A DNA stretch of 64,000 bases from Crenobacter caeni (GTDB lineage: Bacteria > Pseudomonadota > Gammaproteobacteria > Burkholderiales > Chromobacteriaceae). Of this stretch, positions 23,554-32,142 are shown one piece after another. The stretch is taken from NCBI RefSeq assembly GCF_010435965.1, contig NZ_JAAGAA010000001.1, positions 186,001-250,000 of the forward strand, written 5' to 3'. The translations under genes were made by a program, and so were the position numbers. The notes beneath the pieces were generated by a model, which searched no databases, was not told the origin of the DNA, and saw nothing but the letters and a program-made list of their open reading frames with translations. Every line of letters starts with the position of its first letter. The first letter of the stretch is position 1.

Positions 23554-25107
23554 ATGCGCAATATTTATGTTTGTTTTGACGGGACATGGAATACGCCGGA
23601 TCAAAAGGTTGGCGATATCGTTTGCCCAACCAATGTGCGCAGATTCTTCTGCACGTTGGCAGTGTCCGAGGTCATGAAGTTCTATCATCCCGGTGTCGGT
23701 ACGGAAGGAAGTGGAATAAAAAAACTGGTGGATGGTGCATTGGGCTCCAGTATTGACGATCATATCGTCAACGGCTATCACTGGCTGTGCAGGAATTATC
23801 TTCCGTCTGACAGGATTTTCATCATCGGGTTCAGTCGCGGGGCATATTCGGCACGCAGCCTTGCCGGGATGATCGGACAGTGCTCCGGTTTGTTGAAACT
23901 ATACGATAAGAGCGATGAGGAACAATGGAAAATTGTGAAGGATGCCTATCAGAACCGGTATCGCTTGCGTAATGCCCAGTGGGGGATGGATGTGAAACGC
24001 CTGAAAGACCAGGACGGTAAGGATGTCGGGGTTTACTTCGTAGGGGTCTGGGATACGGTGGGGGCTTTGGGCATTCCGGACGATGCTGAGTTGGCCAATA
24101 TGCTTGACAGGCCAAGTGAGTACAGGTTTCACGACGTAGCATTGGGAAAACATGTGCAGCATGCCCGGCATGCTGTCGCAATGGATGAGGTGAGGTCGAG
24201 CTTTGCACCGACCTTGTGGGTAGATGAGCATAATGATCCATTCTCGGAGAAAGATTTTGGTGATGGCCGAACGGTCAAGCAAAAATGGTTTCCGGGCGTG
24301 CACTGTGATGTGGGTGGTGGCTACCTCGAGACAGGGCTTTCCGATCTTGCATTGAAGTGGATGATTGAGGAGGCACATCACCTAGGCGCAAAATTTGAAA
24401 TTCCCATGCTGGCACAGATTATGCCGAACCCGTGCGGGTATATGCATGATTCTTACTCTGGTGTTTTTGAAATGTTCAGGAGTCAGCCAAGGAGCACGCC
24501 GGCCGTTGTTCAGGAGAGCGTAAATGATGGGCGACTCCATGCGTCTGTGCTGGACCGGCAGCGTGTGCCGCCTATCTCCCAGGCGCCCTATCGGGGGACA
24601 AGACTGCTCAGTGTTGGAGAGGAACTGGAAAATATAGAAATTTTCGCTAAGCATCGATGGGGGAATACCGGTGTGTACCTGAAAAAGGGTGCGACCTATC
24701 GGCTGGAGGCAAGCGGGGAGTGGGTGGACCGGACGATTCCATGTGGTCCGGGTGGTATGAATGACGGTGTTTTTCATCCGGGGGAAATCGTGCACTTAGC
24801 CGGATCGTTCCTTGACGGTTTAGAGGGCTGGTACGCAAAAGTTTTTAAAAACAAAAAGGCTGATTTCTATGCGTCGCGCAGGATGAGACATATGCCGTGG
24901 TTTGCCCTGGTCGGCGCGATTGCCAACGCGAAGAATCCGAATGCGGATGGTACTCCTTCCGATATGGAATATTTCTTGGTAGGTGCTGGCCCGGTTGAGA
25001 TTATGCCAAAATCCTCTGGCTATTTGTACTGCTTTGCCAATGACGCGTGGCATTTTTACGATAATAATCGTGGTTCGGTACAGTTAACTTTTGAGAGAGT
25101 GGCATAG
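23554..25107 (+). CDS. DUF2235 alpha/beta-hydrolase (Tle1-like phospholipase)
   Basis: The 517-residue protein has the DUF2235 signatures: N-terminal IYVCFDGTWNTPDQ, the nucleophile elbow GFSRGAYSAR with S94, VGVWDTVGALG with a candidate Asp, and the late PGVHCDVGGGYLE with a candidate His. DUF2235 includes the type VI secretion phospholipase effectors of the Tle1 group. No VgrG, PAAR or other T6SS gene is in the window, so an effector role is inference. The codons are clearly AT-richer than in surrounding genes, a sign of horizontal transfer. ATG 23554 has TTGGAG upstream. Two small genes follow that could be immunity partners. Confidence 0.85.
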   Translation: MRNIYVCFDGTWNTPDQKVGDIVCPTNVRRFFCTLAVSEVMKFYHPGVGTEGSGIKKLVDGALGSSIDDHIVNGYHWLCRNYLPSDRIFIIGFSRGAYSARSLAGMIGQCSGLLKLYDKSDEEQWKIVKDAYQNRYRLRNAQWGMDVKRLKDQDGKDVGVYFVGVWDTVGALGIPDDAELANMLDRPSEYRFHDVALGKHVQHARHAVAMDEVRSSFAPTLWVDEHNDPFSEKDFGDGRTVKQKWFPGVHCDVGGGYLETGLSDLALKWMIEEAHHLGAKFEIPMLAQIMPNPCGYMHDSYSGVFEMFRSQPRSTPAVVQESVNDGRLHASVLDRQRVPPISQAPYRGTRLLSVGEELENIEIFAKHRWGNTGVYLKKGATYRLEASGEWVDRTIPCGPGGMNDGVFHPGEIVHLAGSFLDGLEGWYAKVFKNKKADFYASRRMRHMPWFALVGAIANAKNPNADGTPSDMEYFLVGAGPVEIMPKSSGYLYCFANDAWHFYDNNRGSVQLTFERVA

Positions 25108-25193
25108 GCCGTGGTTGGTGCGCGCGTCATGCTTGTTTTTTATCAAGATTGGCGCGTGCATCGTGTCTGATTGAACTGACTCGCGGAGGTCGA

Positions 25194-25769
25194 ATGCAAC
25201 AGAATTTCAAAGTTTTAGGCCTGATCATTTTTGGGGTGGTGTTGCCGTCACTCATGTTCTTCAGCGCGTACTTTGGAATGGAAGAGTTGGTTGCTCCTCC
25301 GAATATAAATTCGCTTCAAGAAATTGCTGCGAGTTCCGCTCGCTGGACGAATGATCAGTACACGCTGTTCTCATCGATGTATCTAGAAAACGTGAACTAT
25401 ACCGTGGTGAGGAATAAGCAGGGGGTGAAGTTTTCTGTCATGAAGATCGGATTTGCCGTTTCCAGCGTAGGTATCGCGTTGCTGATACTCGGTTTTGACC
25501 GGAGGCAGGGCGCGGAGGGTCAATTTCATGGGGTCAGCCTGAAGCTTGAATCCTTTGGGGCTTTGGTGTTTGTCGTTGGTTCTTTGGTAGCTGCATATGC
25601 TGGTATTGTGGCGAATGAATACCAGACATCACAAACGCCGAACTATTTTTCAGATGCGGATTATATATCTAAGCGGCACATATTTCAGATAATGGACAGC
25701 TGTGCTAAGAATGGAAAGCTTGGTGTTGATTGTGTTCGTGTAGGAGTTACTCAGTTAGAAGGAGGGTGA
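25194..25769 (+). CDS. Membrane protein of unknown function, next to the DUF2235 lipase
   Basis: I do not recognise this 191-residue protein. It has three likely transmembrane helices (about 7-28, 80-98 and 115-138), with a soluble stretch between the first and second containing ASSARWTNDQYTLFSSMYLE. The C-terminal tail carries two Cys (DSCAKN, VDCVRV). GCGGAGG lies upstream of ATG 25194. It shares the AT-rich composition of the DUF2235 gene and is followed at once by a small exported protein. Position suggests a membrane-bound partner or immunity protein, which is untested. Confidence 0.65.
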   Translation: MQQNFKVLGLIIFGVVLPSLMFFSAYFGMEELVAPPNINSLQEIAASSARWTNDQYTLFSSMYLENVNYTVVRNKQGVKFSVMKIGFAVSSVGIALLILGFDRRQGAEGQFHGVSLKLESFGALVFVVGSLVAAYAGIVANEYQTSQTPNYFSDADYISKRHIFQIMDSCAKNGKLGVDCVRVGVTQLEGG

Positions 25770-25770
25770 C

Positions 25771-26083
25771 ATGAAAGGTCTGGCTATTCCGGTTGGTGCT
25801 GTTGTGGCGTTATTTTTTTTCGCATGGCGTCCTTGCTAAGGATCATTGTTGTTTCGTTAATGGGAAAAAAATTTGTACTGAACCATTGAGAGGTGGTACT
25901 GGAGTGAAGCTTCCAGAACAACAACCATGTGGAGGGGTAAATTTCGCCTGCAGTCCAGGTCATTCGAAATTTGAAATTACAGATTTCAATAAAATTCTGC
26001 GTGAACTTTCATTTTCGCACGAATTAGGTAAAGATTTAAAGGTTGTGCCATCGCCCATCACGTCGGAGGCATTTCCGAAGTAG
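25771..26083 (+). pseudogene. Small exported Cys-rich protein, frame broken at a T8 run
   Basis: ATG 25771 follows a near-perfect GGAGGG site but reads only 22 codons before TAA, because of a run of eight T at 25813-25820. Removing one T restores a 103-codon frame. It starts MKGLAIPVGAVVALFFSHGV, then LA-KDHCC, a classic signal peptide with cleavage after VLA. A Cys-rich mature part of about 80 residues runs to the stop at 26083. The second part is otherwise open, so the lesion looks recent, a sequencing error, or a slippage-controlled switch. Unrecognised family; a periplasmic immunity protein for the lipase is a guess. Confidence 0.7.
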
Positions 26084-26217
26084 CTGTCGCATCCCCGACT
26101 ATCATCTGTGCAAACGCATCTGGAAACTTACCCTGGCCCGCGAGGGTTTGGGTAAGTAGCTGCCTGCCGCGGGTTTGCGTGGCATCATCGCCCCCATTCA
26201 TTCGCAGCGACGATGCC

Positions 26218-28296
26218 ATGACCCCTCACGACCCCTACCTGTGGCTGGAAAGCCTGGACAGCCCCGACGCGCAAGCGTGGGTGGACACGCAGAACCTGAA
26301 GACGCGCCAACTGCTGGATGCCGACCCGCGCTGCGCGCCGCTGACGGCCGAGATCCTCGCCCACCTGCAGGACACCCGGCAGATCCCGTTCTTCGCCGAG
26401 CACGACGGCTGGCTGTACAACTTCCACCAGGACGAGGCGCATCCGCGCGGGCTGTACCGGCGCACCACGCTGGCAGCCTACCGCGCCGGCGGCAACGACT
26501 GGCAGCCGGTGTTCGACCTAGACGCGCTGGCCGAGGCCGAAGACTGGTTCCTCGACGGGGTGTCGCACTGCACGCTGGTGCCTGCGCGGGCGATGCTGTT
26601 TTTGACCCGCGGCGGGCAGGACGCGACGGTGTGCCGCGAGTTCGACATCGAGGCGGGCGACTTCATCGACGACGGCTTCAACTTCCCCGAGGGCAAGAGC
26701 CATATCGCGTGGCGCGACGCAGACAGCGCGCTGGTGTGCCCGGGCTGGCAGGGCGCGCCGTTGACGCGCGCCGGCTACCCGCGCGAAGTGTGGCGGGTGA
26801 CGCGCGGCGAGGGCGGGCAGCACGCGTGGGTGAAGCTGTTCGCCGCGGGCAAGGGCGCGATGATGGTCGCCGCCTGGCGCTACCTCGACGCGGACGGCGC
26901 GCCGCTCGACATCATCGAGGCGTCCGATTCCTTCTACCGCAAGACCTACCACCTGATCGGCTCCGACGACGGCACGCACGCGCTGCCGCTGCCCGAGCGC
27001 GCCGACATCGAGGGCTATCTGCACGGCGAACTGCTGGTGAAGCTGGCCGACGACTGGGCGTGGCAGGGCAACGAGTACCGCGCCGGCAGCCTGCTGGCGG
27101 TGGCGCTGCCGGCCCTCACCCCCCTCGCTACCCTCACCCCCGACCCCTCTCCCGCAGGGAGAGGGGGGGCGACCGTATCTCTGGGCCGGGTGCAGGTGCT
27201 GGTGGCGCCGCACGACAAGTGTTCGGTCGAGTCGGTCGAGACCACCCGTACCAGCGTGGTGGTCAACCTGATCGACAACGTCAAAAGCCGCCTGGTCGCG
27301 TTCGACCGGGTGGATGGCGCGTGGCGCGAGCGCGCGTTGCCGGTGCCCGACAGCGGGGTGGTCGAGTTCGCCGACCAGCCGTGGGATACGGACATTATCT
27401 GCTACAGCTTCAGCGATTTTCTGACGCCGACCGGGCTGTGGCGGCTCAACGTCGCCACCGGCGAGCAGGAAGTGCTGCGCGCGCAGCCGGCGGCGTTCGA
27501 CGCGTCGGCTTTTGTTGCCGAGCAGCACAGCGCGCTTGCATCCGACGGCACCGCGATCCCGTACTTTGTCGTGCGCGGCCGCCACACGGTGATGGACGGC
27601 CGCACGCCGACGCTGATGTACGGCTACGGCGGCTTCGAGGTGCCGATGCTGCCCTATTACGTGGAAAACTTCGGCCCGCACTGGCTGGAGAAGGGCGGCG
27701 CCTTCGTGCTCGCGTGCATCCGTGGCGGCGGCGAGTTCGGCCCGGCCTGGCACCAGGCGGCGCAGGGGCCGCGCCGCGCGGTGAGCTTCGGCGACTTCAT
27801 TGCGGTGGCCGAGGACCTGGTCGCGCGCGGCCTGACCAGCCCGCGCCGCCTGGGGATAGAGGGCGGCAGCAACGGCGGCCTGCTGGTCGGCGCGTGCATG
27901 GTGCGCCGGCCGGCGCTCTTTAACGCGGTGGTGTGCGAGGTGCCGCTCCTGGACATGCTGCGCTATACCGAGCTGCTGGCCGGCGCGAGCTGGATCGACG
28001 AGTACGGCGACCCGGCCGACGAGGCCGAGCGCGCGGCGCTGGCCGCGTACTCGCCCTACCACCATGTGCAAGCCGGCGAGCCTTACCCGCTCGCGCTGTT
28101 TACCACCAGCGCCAAGGACGACCGTGTCCACCCGGGGCACGCGCGCAAGATGGTCGCGCGGCTGCAGGCGCTGGGGCACGACGCGCTGCTGATCGAGACG
28201 GATGCCGGCGGCCACACCGGCAACGCGCAGCAGGCGCAGACGGCCGAGGAGCTCGCGCGGGTACTGGTCTACCTGTACCGCCAGCTGATGGACTGA
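26218..28296 (+). CDS. Prolyl oligopeptidase family serine peptidase (S9A)
   Basis: The 692-residue protein has the N-terminal HDPYLWLESLDSPDAQ opening, a beta-propeller region (about 60-410) and a C-terminal alpha/beta-hydrolase domain. The catalytic triad is visible as Ser in EGGSNGGLLVGA, Asp in AKDDRVHPGHA and His in DAGGHTGN. It should cleave short proline-containing peptides in the cytosol, as no signal peptide is seen. The propeller contains an odd stretch (PLATLTPDPSPAGRGG) encoded by a REP-like palindrome inserted in frame. ATG 26218 gives the usual length. It appears monocistronic. Confidence 0.92.
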   Translation: MTPHDPYLWLESLDSPDAQAWVDTQNLKTRQLLDADPRCAPLTAEILAHLQDTRQIPFFAEHDGWLYNFHQDEAHPRGLYRRTTLAAYRAGGNDWQPVFDLDALAEAEDWFLDGVSHCTLVPARAMLFLTRGGQDATVCREFDIEAGDFIDDGFNFPEGKSHIAWRDADSALVCPGWQGAPLTRAGYPREVWRVTRGEGGQHAWVKLFAAGKGAMMVAAWRYLDADGAPLDIIEASDSFYRKTYHLIGSDDGTHALPLPERADIEGYLHGELLVKLADDWAWQGNEYRAGSLLAVALPALTPLATLTPDPSPAGRGGATVSLGRVQVLVAPHDKCSVESVETTRTSVVVNLIDNVKSRLVAFDRVDGAWRERALPVPDSGVVEFADQPWDTDIICYSFSDFLTPTGLWRLNVATGEQEVLRAQPAAFDASAFVAEQHSALASDGTAIPYFVVRGRHTVMDGRTPTLMYGYGGFEVPMLPYYVENFGPHWLEKGGAFVLACIRGGGEFGPAWHQAAQGPRRAVSFGDFIAVAEDLVARGLTSPRRLGIEGGSNGGLLVGACMVRRPALFNAVVCEVPLLDMLRYTELLAGASWIDEYGDPADEAERAALAAYSPYHHVQAGEPYPLALFTTSAKDDRVHPGHARKMVARLQALGHDALLIETDAGGHTGNAQQAQTAEELARVLVYLYRQLMD
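27144..27166. repeat. REP-like palindrome inside the prolyl oligopeptidase gene
   Basis: A perfect 10-bp inverted repeat CCCCTCTCCC-GCA-GGGAGAGGGG, preceded by CCCTCACCCCCGA, has the look of the widespread bacterial CCCTCACCCC-type intergenic repeats. Here it lies within a coding frame and keeps it open, adding about 20 residues to the propeller domain (roughly 27112-27172). Confidence 0.75.
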
Positions 28297-28375
28297 CCGG
28301 GCAAGTCATCCGCTTGTGCCTGCGGCGGGTTTTATGCCAAAGTTGTCGAAAATATTAGACAGCAGAGGAGAAACC

Positions 28376-28741
28376 ATGCAGCAGGTCAGCGATATCGTCG
28401 TGTTTGCCCGCCACCCGGTTCAGGCCGAGTCTTTTGTCGCCGCCCCCGAGCGGCGCCTGGACGGCGAGTGCCGCCAGCGCGTCGAGAACCATTACTCGGA
28501 CGAGAGCGGCCAGTTCCACGCCGGCATCTGGTCCGGCGGCGTCGGCCGCTGGAAGGTGCGCTATACCGAGCACGAGTTCTGCACGCTGCTCTCGGGCAAG
28601 GTGCGCGTCAGCGACGATACGGGCGCGTCGGTGCTGCTGGAGGCGGGCGACCACTTCGTGATCCCGGCCGGCTTCGAGGGCGTGTGGGAGGTGATCGAGC
28701 CGGCGAGCAAGACTTACGCCGTGTTCGAGACGGCGCGCTGA
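28376..28741 (+). CDS. Cupin domain protein (DUF861-type)
   Basis: The 121-residue single-domain cupin has the GRWKVRYTEHEFCTLLSGKV motif of cupin box 1 and LLEAGDHFVIPAGFEGVWEV of box 2. This matches small (S)-ureidoglycine aminohydrolase-like/DUF861 cupins, whose reactions are mostly unknown. AGAGGAG stands before ATG 28376. The gene is separate from its neighbours. Its stop codon shares its last base with the first base of a 142-bp inverted-repeat element. Confidence 0.85.
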   Translation: MQQVSDIVVFARHPVQAESFVAAPERRLDGECRQRVENHYSDESGQFHAGIWSGGVGRWKVRYTEHEFCTLLSGKVRVSDDTGASVLLEAGDHFVIPAGFEGVWEVIEPASKTYAVFETAR

Positions 28742-28882
28742 GAGCCTGTTCACGGTCTGCTGCGCATCAGCGATACGGCGTTAAAAACGGCTTCGAAATG
28801 CTCATGTACAAGCTGTACACTCCGCTTTCTCAGCCGTTTTCGCCTTGTCTCGCTCTCGCTCGCGAGACCGTGAGCACGCTCT
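28741..28882. mobile_element. 142-bp MITE-like element with 18-bp terminal inverted repeats
   Basis: The ends AGAGCCTGTTCACGGTCT (28741-28758) and AGACCGTGAGCACGCTCT (28865-28882) are inverted repeats matching at 16 of 18 positions. Inside are smaller palindromes: TGTACA-AGC-TGTACA and GTCTCGC/GCGAGAC. There is no coding capacity and no clear target duplication. The central part (about 28750-28850) is related to 33405-33514 and, more weakly, to 43030-43083. Confidence 0.6.
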
Positions 28883-28964
28883 GACACCGTTTATTTGATC
28901 TGGGTGAAGACGGCCTGCGCTGGCGCACGCCACAATGGCCGGGAACCCAACAGAAAGGACCGCT

Positions 28965-29459
28965 ATGTACCAGAACATCGTGATTGCCCTCGACGGCAGC
29001 CATAACGCCACCCTCGCGCTGAACGAGGCGATCGAGCTGGCGAAGGTGACCGGCGCGCGCCTGATCCCGGTGCACGTGGCGAGCCTGCGCGACATCAGCG
29101 TCGAGGGCGTCGGCATGCTCGGCAGCCACGACCTGCACACGCTGGCGCAGACCCGCGGCCGAGACATCCTCGCCGAGGCCGAGTCGGAAATCCGCAAGGC
29201 GGGCCTAGACAAGGTCGAGACGGTGATCGTCGAGAGCTGGGACGGTGGCAAGGAGATGGCGCGCATGCTCATCGACGTTGCCCGCGAGCGCGGCGCCGAC
29301 CTGATCGTGCTCGGCACCCACGGCCGCGCCGGGCTGATGAACCTGCTGATGGGCAGCTTCGCCGAGACCCTGCTCAAGGTCGCAACGCTGCCGCTCTTGA
29401 TTGTGCGCAACCCGCACGATGACGACGAGCAGGTCAGCGCCAAACGGCCGATCCTGTAA
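28965..29459 (+). CDS. Universal stress protein, UspA family
   Basis: The 164-residue protein has the UspA fold. It opens YQNIVIALDGSHNATLALNE, has the ATP-site motif LGTHGRAGLMNLLMGSFAE (the G-2x-G-9x-G(S) pattern), and ends with TLPLLIVRNP. This ATP-binding type is expressed under starvation and other stresses. AGAAAGGA lies upstream of ATG 28965. Its 3' end meets the convergent tlyA gene across a short hairpin. Confidence 0.93.
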   Translation: MYQNIVIALDGSHNATLALNEAIELAKVTGARLIPVHVASLRDISVEGVGMLGSHDLHTLAQTRGRDILAEAESEIRKAGLDKVETVIVESWDGGKEMARMLIDVARERGADLIVLGTHGRAGLMNLLMGSFAETLLKVATLPLLIVRNPHDDDEQVSAKRPIL

Positions 29460-29471
29460 GCCTTCCCTACA

Positions 29472-29493
29472 CCCCCGCTACACGCGGGGGTTT
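29472..29493. terminator. Terminator hairpin between uspA-like and tlyA genes
   Basis: A CCCCCGC / GCGGGGG 7-bp stem with a TACAC loop is followed on the plus strand by TTTCAGTTCTT. It sits between convergent genes, and the T-rich side favours plus-strand transcripts. Confidence 0.7.
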
Positions 29494-30254
29494 CAGTTCT
29501 TGCGCGCGGCGAGCACGAAGAATTCGCGGTTGCCGTCGCCGCCCTTGATCGGGCTGTCCAGCCACTGCTGCGCGGTAAAGCCTTCGGCGGCCAGCGCCGC
29601 GTCGATCTTGTCCATCACCCGCGGGTAGTAGCGCTCGTCGCGCACGATGCCGCCGCGGGACACCCCTTCACGTCCCACTTCGAACTGCGGCTTGACCAGG
29701 CTCAGCAGCCGGCCGCCTTCTCCCAGCAGCGGCAGCGCCGAGGGCAGGATCAGCGTCAGCGAGATGAACGACACGTCGCACACCATCAGGTCGAACGGCT
29801 CGCCTTCGTTGGCCGCGAGCAGCGTCGCTTTATCGAGCGCACGCGCGTTGACGCCTTCGAAGCAGCGCACCCGTGCGTCGTCGCGGATCCGCTGCGCGAG
29901 CTGGTCGTGGCCGACGTCGACGCCGACCACGCGGCGCGCGCCGGCCTGTAGCAGGCAGTCGGTGAAGCCGCCAGTCGACTGGCCGACGTCGAGCGCGGTC
30001 AGCCCCGTCACGTCGACGCCGGTCGCGGCGAGCGCGCCCTCGAGCTTGAGCGCGCCGCGCGACACGTAGCGGTCGGCGGCGTCGGGGACGATGTCGAAGC
30101 GGGTGTCGGCCGGCAGCTTCTGGCTGACCTTGGCGACGGCCGAGAGCTGCCCGTCCGCGTCGATGCGGACGCGGCCGGCCTCGATCAGTTTTTGCGCGGC
30201 GGTGCGCGAGGCAGCGAGCCCCTGTTCGACCAGCAGCAAGTCGGCGCGGATCAT
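29493..30254 (-). CDS. tlyA: TlyA family rRNA (cytidine-2'-O)-methyltransferase
   Basis: The 253-residue product has an N-terminal S4 RNA-binding domain (about 4-65, with DLLLVEQGLAASRTAAQKLI) and an FtsJ-type methyltransferase domain. Motif I is DVGQSTGGFTDCLLQAGARR and a catalytic-core segment is LVKPQFEVGR. TlyA proteins 2'-O-methylate 16S and/or 23S rRNA; older databases call them hemolysins. ATG 30254 is preceded on the minus strand by GGGAG. It is divergent from the BCCT transporter gene. Confidence 0.92.
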   Translation of the reverse strand: MIRADLLLVEQGLAASRTAAQKLIEAGRVRIDADGQLSAVAKVSQKLPADTRFDIVPDAADRYVSRGALKLEGALAATGVDVTGLTALDVGQSTGGFTDCLLQAGARRVVGVDVGHDQLAQRIRDDARVRCFEGVNARALDKATLLAANEGEPFDLMVCDVSFISLTLILPSALPLLGEGGRLLSLVKPQFEVGREGVSRGGIVRDERYYPRVMDKIDAALAAEGFTAQQWLDSPIKGGDGNREFFVLAARKN

Positions 30255-30396
30255 GGCATCTCCCGGAGGGTTGGCAGGGCGGGCAAGGGTCGCGCTGCCG
30301 GCGCCCGCCTGTCAAGCGTAGCGGTCTTGATTTGCATCAAGTTGCCCGAGATGATAGCCTTGGCTCGCACTCTATGCATTTTGAGTGATTTCAGTT

Positions 30397-30454
30397 CGGG
30401 TTTTTCCCGTCAATTCGTAACGCCCGTACCGCGGGCAAGGCGGCCATCCGGCCG
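30397..30454 (+). promoter_or_regulatory. Three consecutive small hairpins in the BCCT transporter leader
   Basis: Three inverted repeats stand in a row about 100-150 bases upstream of the start at 30551: CGGG-TTTTT-CCCG (30397-30409), GCCCG-TACCG-CGGGC (30422-30436) and CGGCC-ATCC-GGCCG (30441-30454). The full divergent gap with tlyA is 296 bases and holds no gene. The stems are short and no known riboswitch core was recognised. Confidence 0.3.
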
Positions 30455-30550
30455 CATCGGCTCACCTTGGGTCATCCGTCCAACCACCGGTCCGGCGTTC
30501 GTGCCCCGGCGTACTGGCGCGCACGGCAAAGGACCACTCAAGGAGCAATT

Positions 30551-32089
30551 ATGGTTCTTCGCATTTCCCTGGCACTGACCGCGCTGTTTGTCCTGATCGG
30601 CGCCTTGCTGCCGGACCTGTTTGGCCAGGCGACCGGCGCGCTGCTCACGCTGACCATCGAGCGCTTCGGCTGGTTCTACCTGCTGGCCGTGTTCGGTTTC
30701 CTGCTGTTCACCATCTACCTCGCGTTCAGCCGCTTCGCGCAACTGCGCCTGGGCGGCGAGGACGCCGAGCCAGAATTCTCGCGCGGCACCTGGTTCGCCA
30801 TGCTGTTCTCGGCCGGCATGGGCATCGGCCTGGTGTTCTGGGGCGTCGCCGAGCCTCTGTCGCACTTCGTCTCTCCGTCGCGCGGCGTCACCGCGTCGAC
30901 GCCGGAGGCGGCGCGCATGGCGATGCACGCGTCGTTCTTCCACTGGGGACTGCACCCGTGGGCGATCTACAGCGTGATGGGCCTGGCGCTTGCCTACTTC
31001 AAGTTCAACCGCGGCGCGCCCGGCCTGATCAGCGCGGTGTTCCGCCCCTTGCTCGGGCGTCTGGTCGACGGTCCGCTCGGCTACGCGATCGACACGCTGG
31101 CGGTACTGACCACCGCCTTCGGCGTCGCCACGTCGCTCGGTTTCGGCGCGCTGCAGATTGAGTCCGGGCTCGCCTACCTGTGGGGTGTACCGCAGAACGG
31201 CTGGACCACCTTCTGGGTGGTCGCCGGCGCGACCGTGCTGTTCGTGCTCTCTTCGCTGACTGGCCTCTCCCGCGGCATCCGCGTCCTGTCCAACCTCAAC
31301 CTGTGGCTGGCCATCGCCCTCTTGCTGCTGTTGCTGGTGCTGGGGCCGACCGGCTTCATCTTCGAGATCTTCACGACCACGCTGGGCGACTATCTGGACG
31401 ATTTGATCGCGCAGAGCCTGCGCTTGACGCCTTACTCGCAGAACGGCTGGGTCGCCGGCTGGACGCTGTTCTACTGGGCGTGGTGGATCACCTGGGCGCC
31501 GTTTGTCGGCATGTTCATCGCGCGCGTCTCGCGCGGGCGCACCATCCGCGAGTTCGTGGTCGGCGTGCTCTTGGTGCCGACGCTGGCGAGCTTCGCGTGG
31601 TTCGCGGTGTTCGGCGGCAGCGGCCTGTGGCTGCAGCTGTTCGGCTCGGTCGACCTGGCTGCCGCGGTCGGCGACAACACGGCAACCGCGCTCTACCACC
31701 TGTTCGACGCGATGCCCGGCGGCGCCTTGCTCTCGACGGTGGCGATGCTGCTGGTGCTGAGCTTCTTCGTCACCTCGGCCGACTCGGCGACCTTCGTGCT
31801 GGGCATGCTCTCGTCCGGCGGCAGCCTCAACCCGTCGGCGCGCGTCAAGGTGGTGTGGGGCGTGCTGGTCGCGGCCGTCGCGCTGATCCTGCTCGCCAGC
31901 GGCGGGCTCAAGGCGCTGCAGAGCGTGGCGATCGTCACCGCCTTGCCGTTCTCGCTGATCATGGTCGGCATGTGCGTGTCGCTCTATCGGGCGCTGTCGG
32001 CCGAGGCGCGCGCGCTCCATCGCCACCAGCGCGAGATCGCGCACGAGGTCGAGCGGCTGATGGCCGCGCGCGGGAGCGGCCGCGACTGA
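30551..32089 (+). CDS. BCCT family betaine/carnitine/choline transporter
   Basis: The 512-residue protein has twelve predicted helices and BCCT signatures: MGIGLVFWGVAEPLSHF, FHWGLHPWAIYSVMGLALAY, WWITWAPFVGMFIARVSRGR and the FFVTSADSATFVLGML helix. It imports quaternary ammonium or similar compounds with Na+ or H+. The C-terminal extension is short (HRHQREIAHEVERLMAARG), unlike the long osmosensing tail of BetP. AAGGAG stands directly before ATG 30551. The leader contains three hairpins. Confidence 0.93.
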   Translation: MVLRISLALTALFVLIGALLPDLFGQATGALLTLTIERFGWFYLLAVFGFLLFTIYLAFSRFAQLRLGGEDAEPEFSRGTWFAMLFSAGMGIGLVFWGVAEPLSHFVSPSRGVTASTPEAARMAMHASFFHWGLHPWAIYSVMGLALAYFKFNRGAPGLISAVFRPLLGRLVDGPLGYAIDTLAVLTTAFGVATSLGFGALQIESGLAYLWGVPQNGWTTFWVVAGATVLFVLSSLTGLSRGIRVLSNLNLWLAIALLLLLLVLGPTGFIFEIFTTTLGDYLDDLIAQSLRLTPYSQNGWVAGWTLFYWAWWITWAPFVGMFIARVSRGRTIREFVVGVLLVPTLASFAWFAVFGGSGLWLQLFGSVDLAAAVGDNTATALYHLFDAMPGGALLSTVAMLLVLSFFVTSADSATFVLGMLSSGGSLNPSARVKVVWGVLVAAVALILLASGGLKALQSVAIVTALPFSLIMVGMCVSLYRALSAEARALHRHQREIAHEVERLMAARGSGRD

Positions 32090-32142
32090 TGCGCGGTGGC
32101 GGCTTTGGTGCGATCATGGGCGCCTTAGCCTAGGAGCGCACC

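Noticed and set aside
18356-26083. Prophage or integrative element
   Set aside because: There is a CHAP endolysin-like gene and AT-rich content, but no integrase, structural genes, attachment repeats or tRNA boundary.
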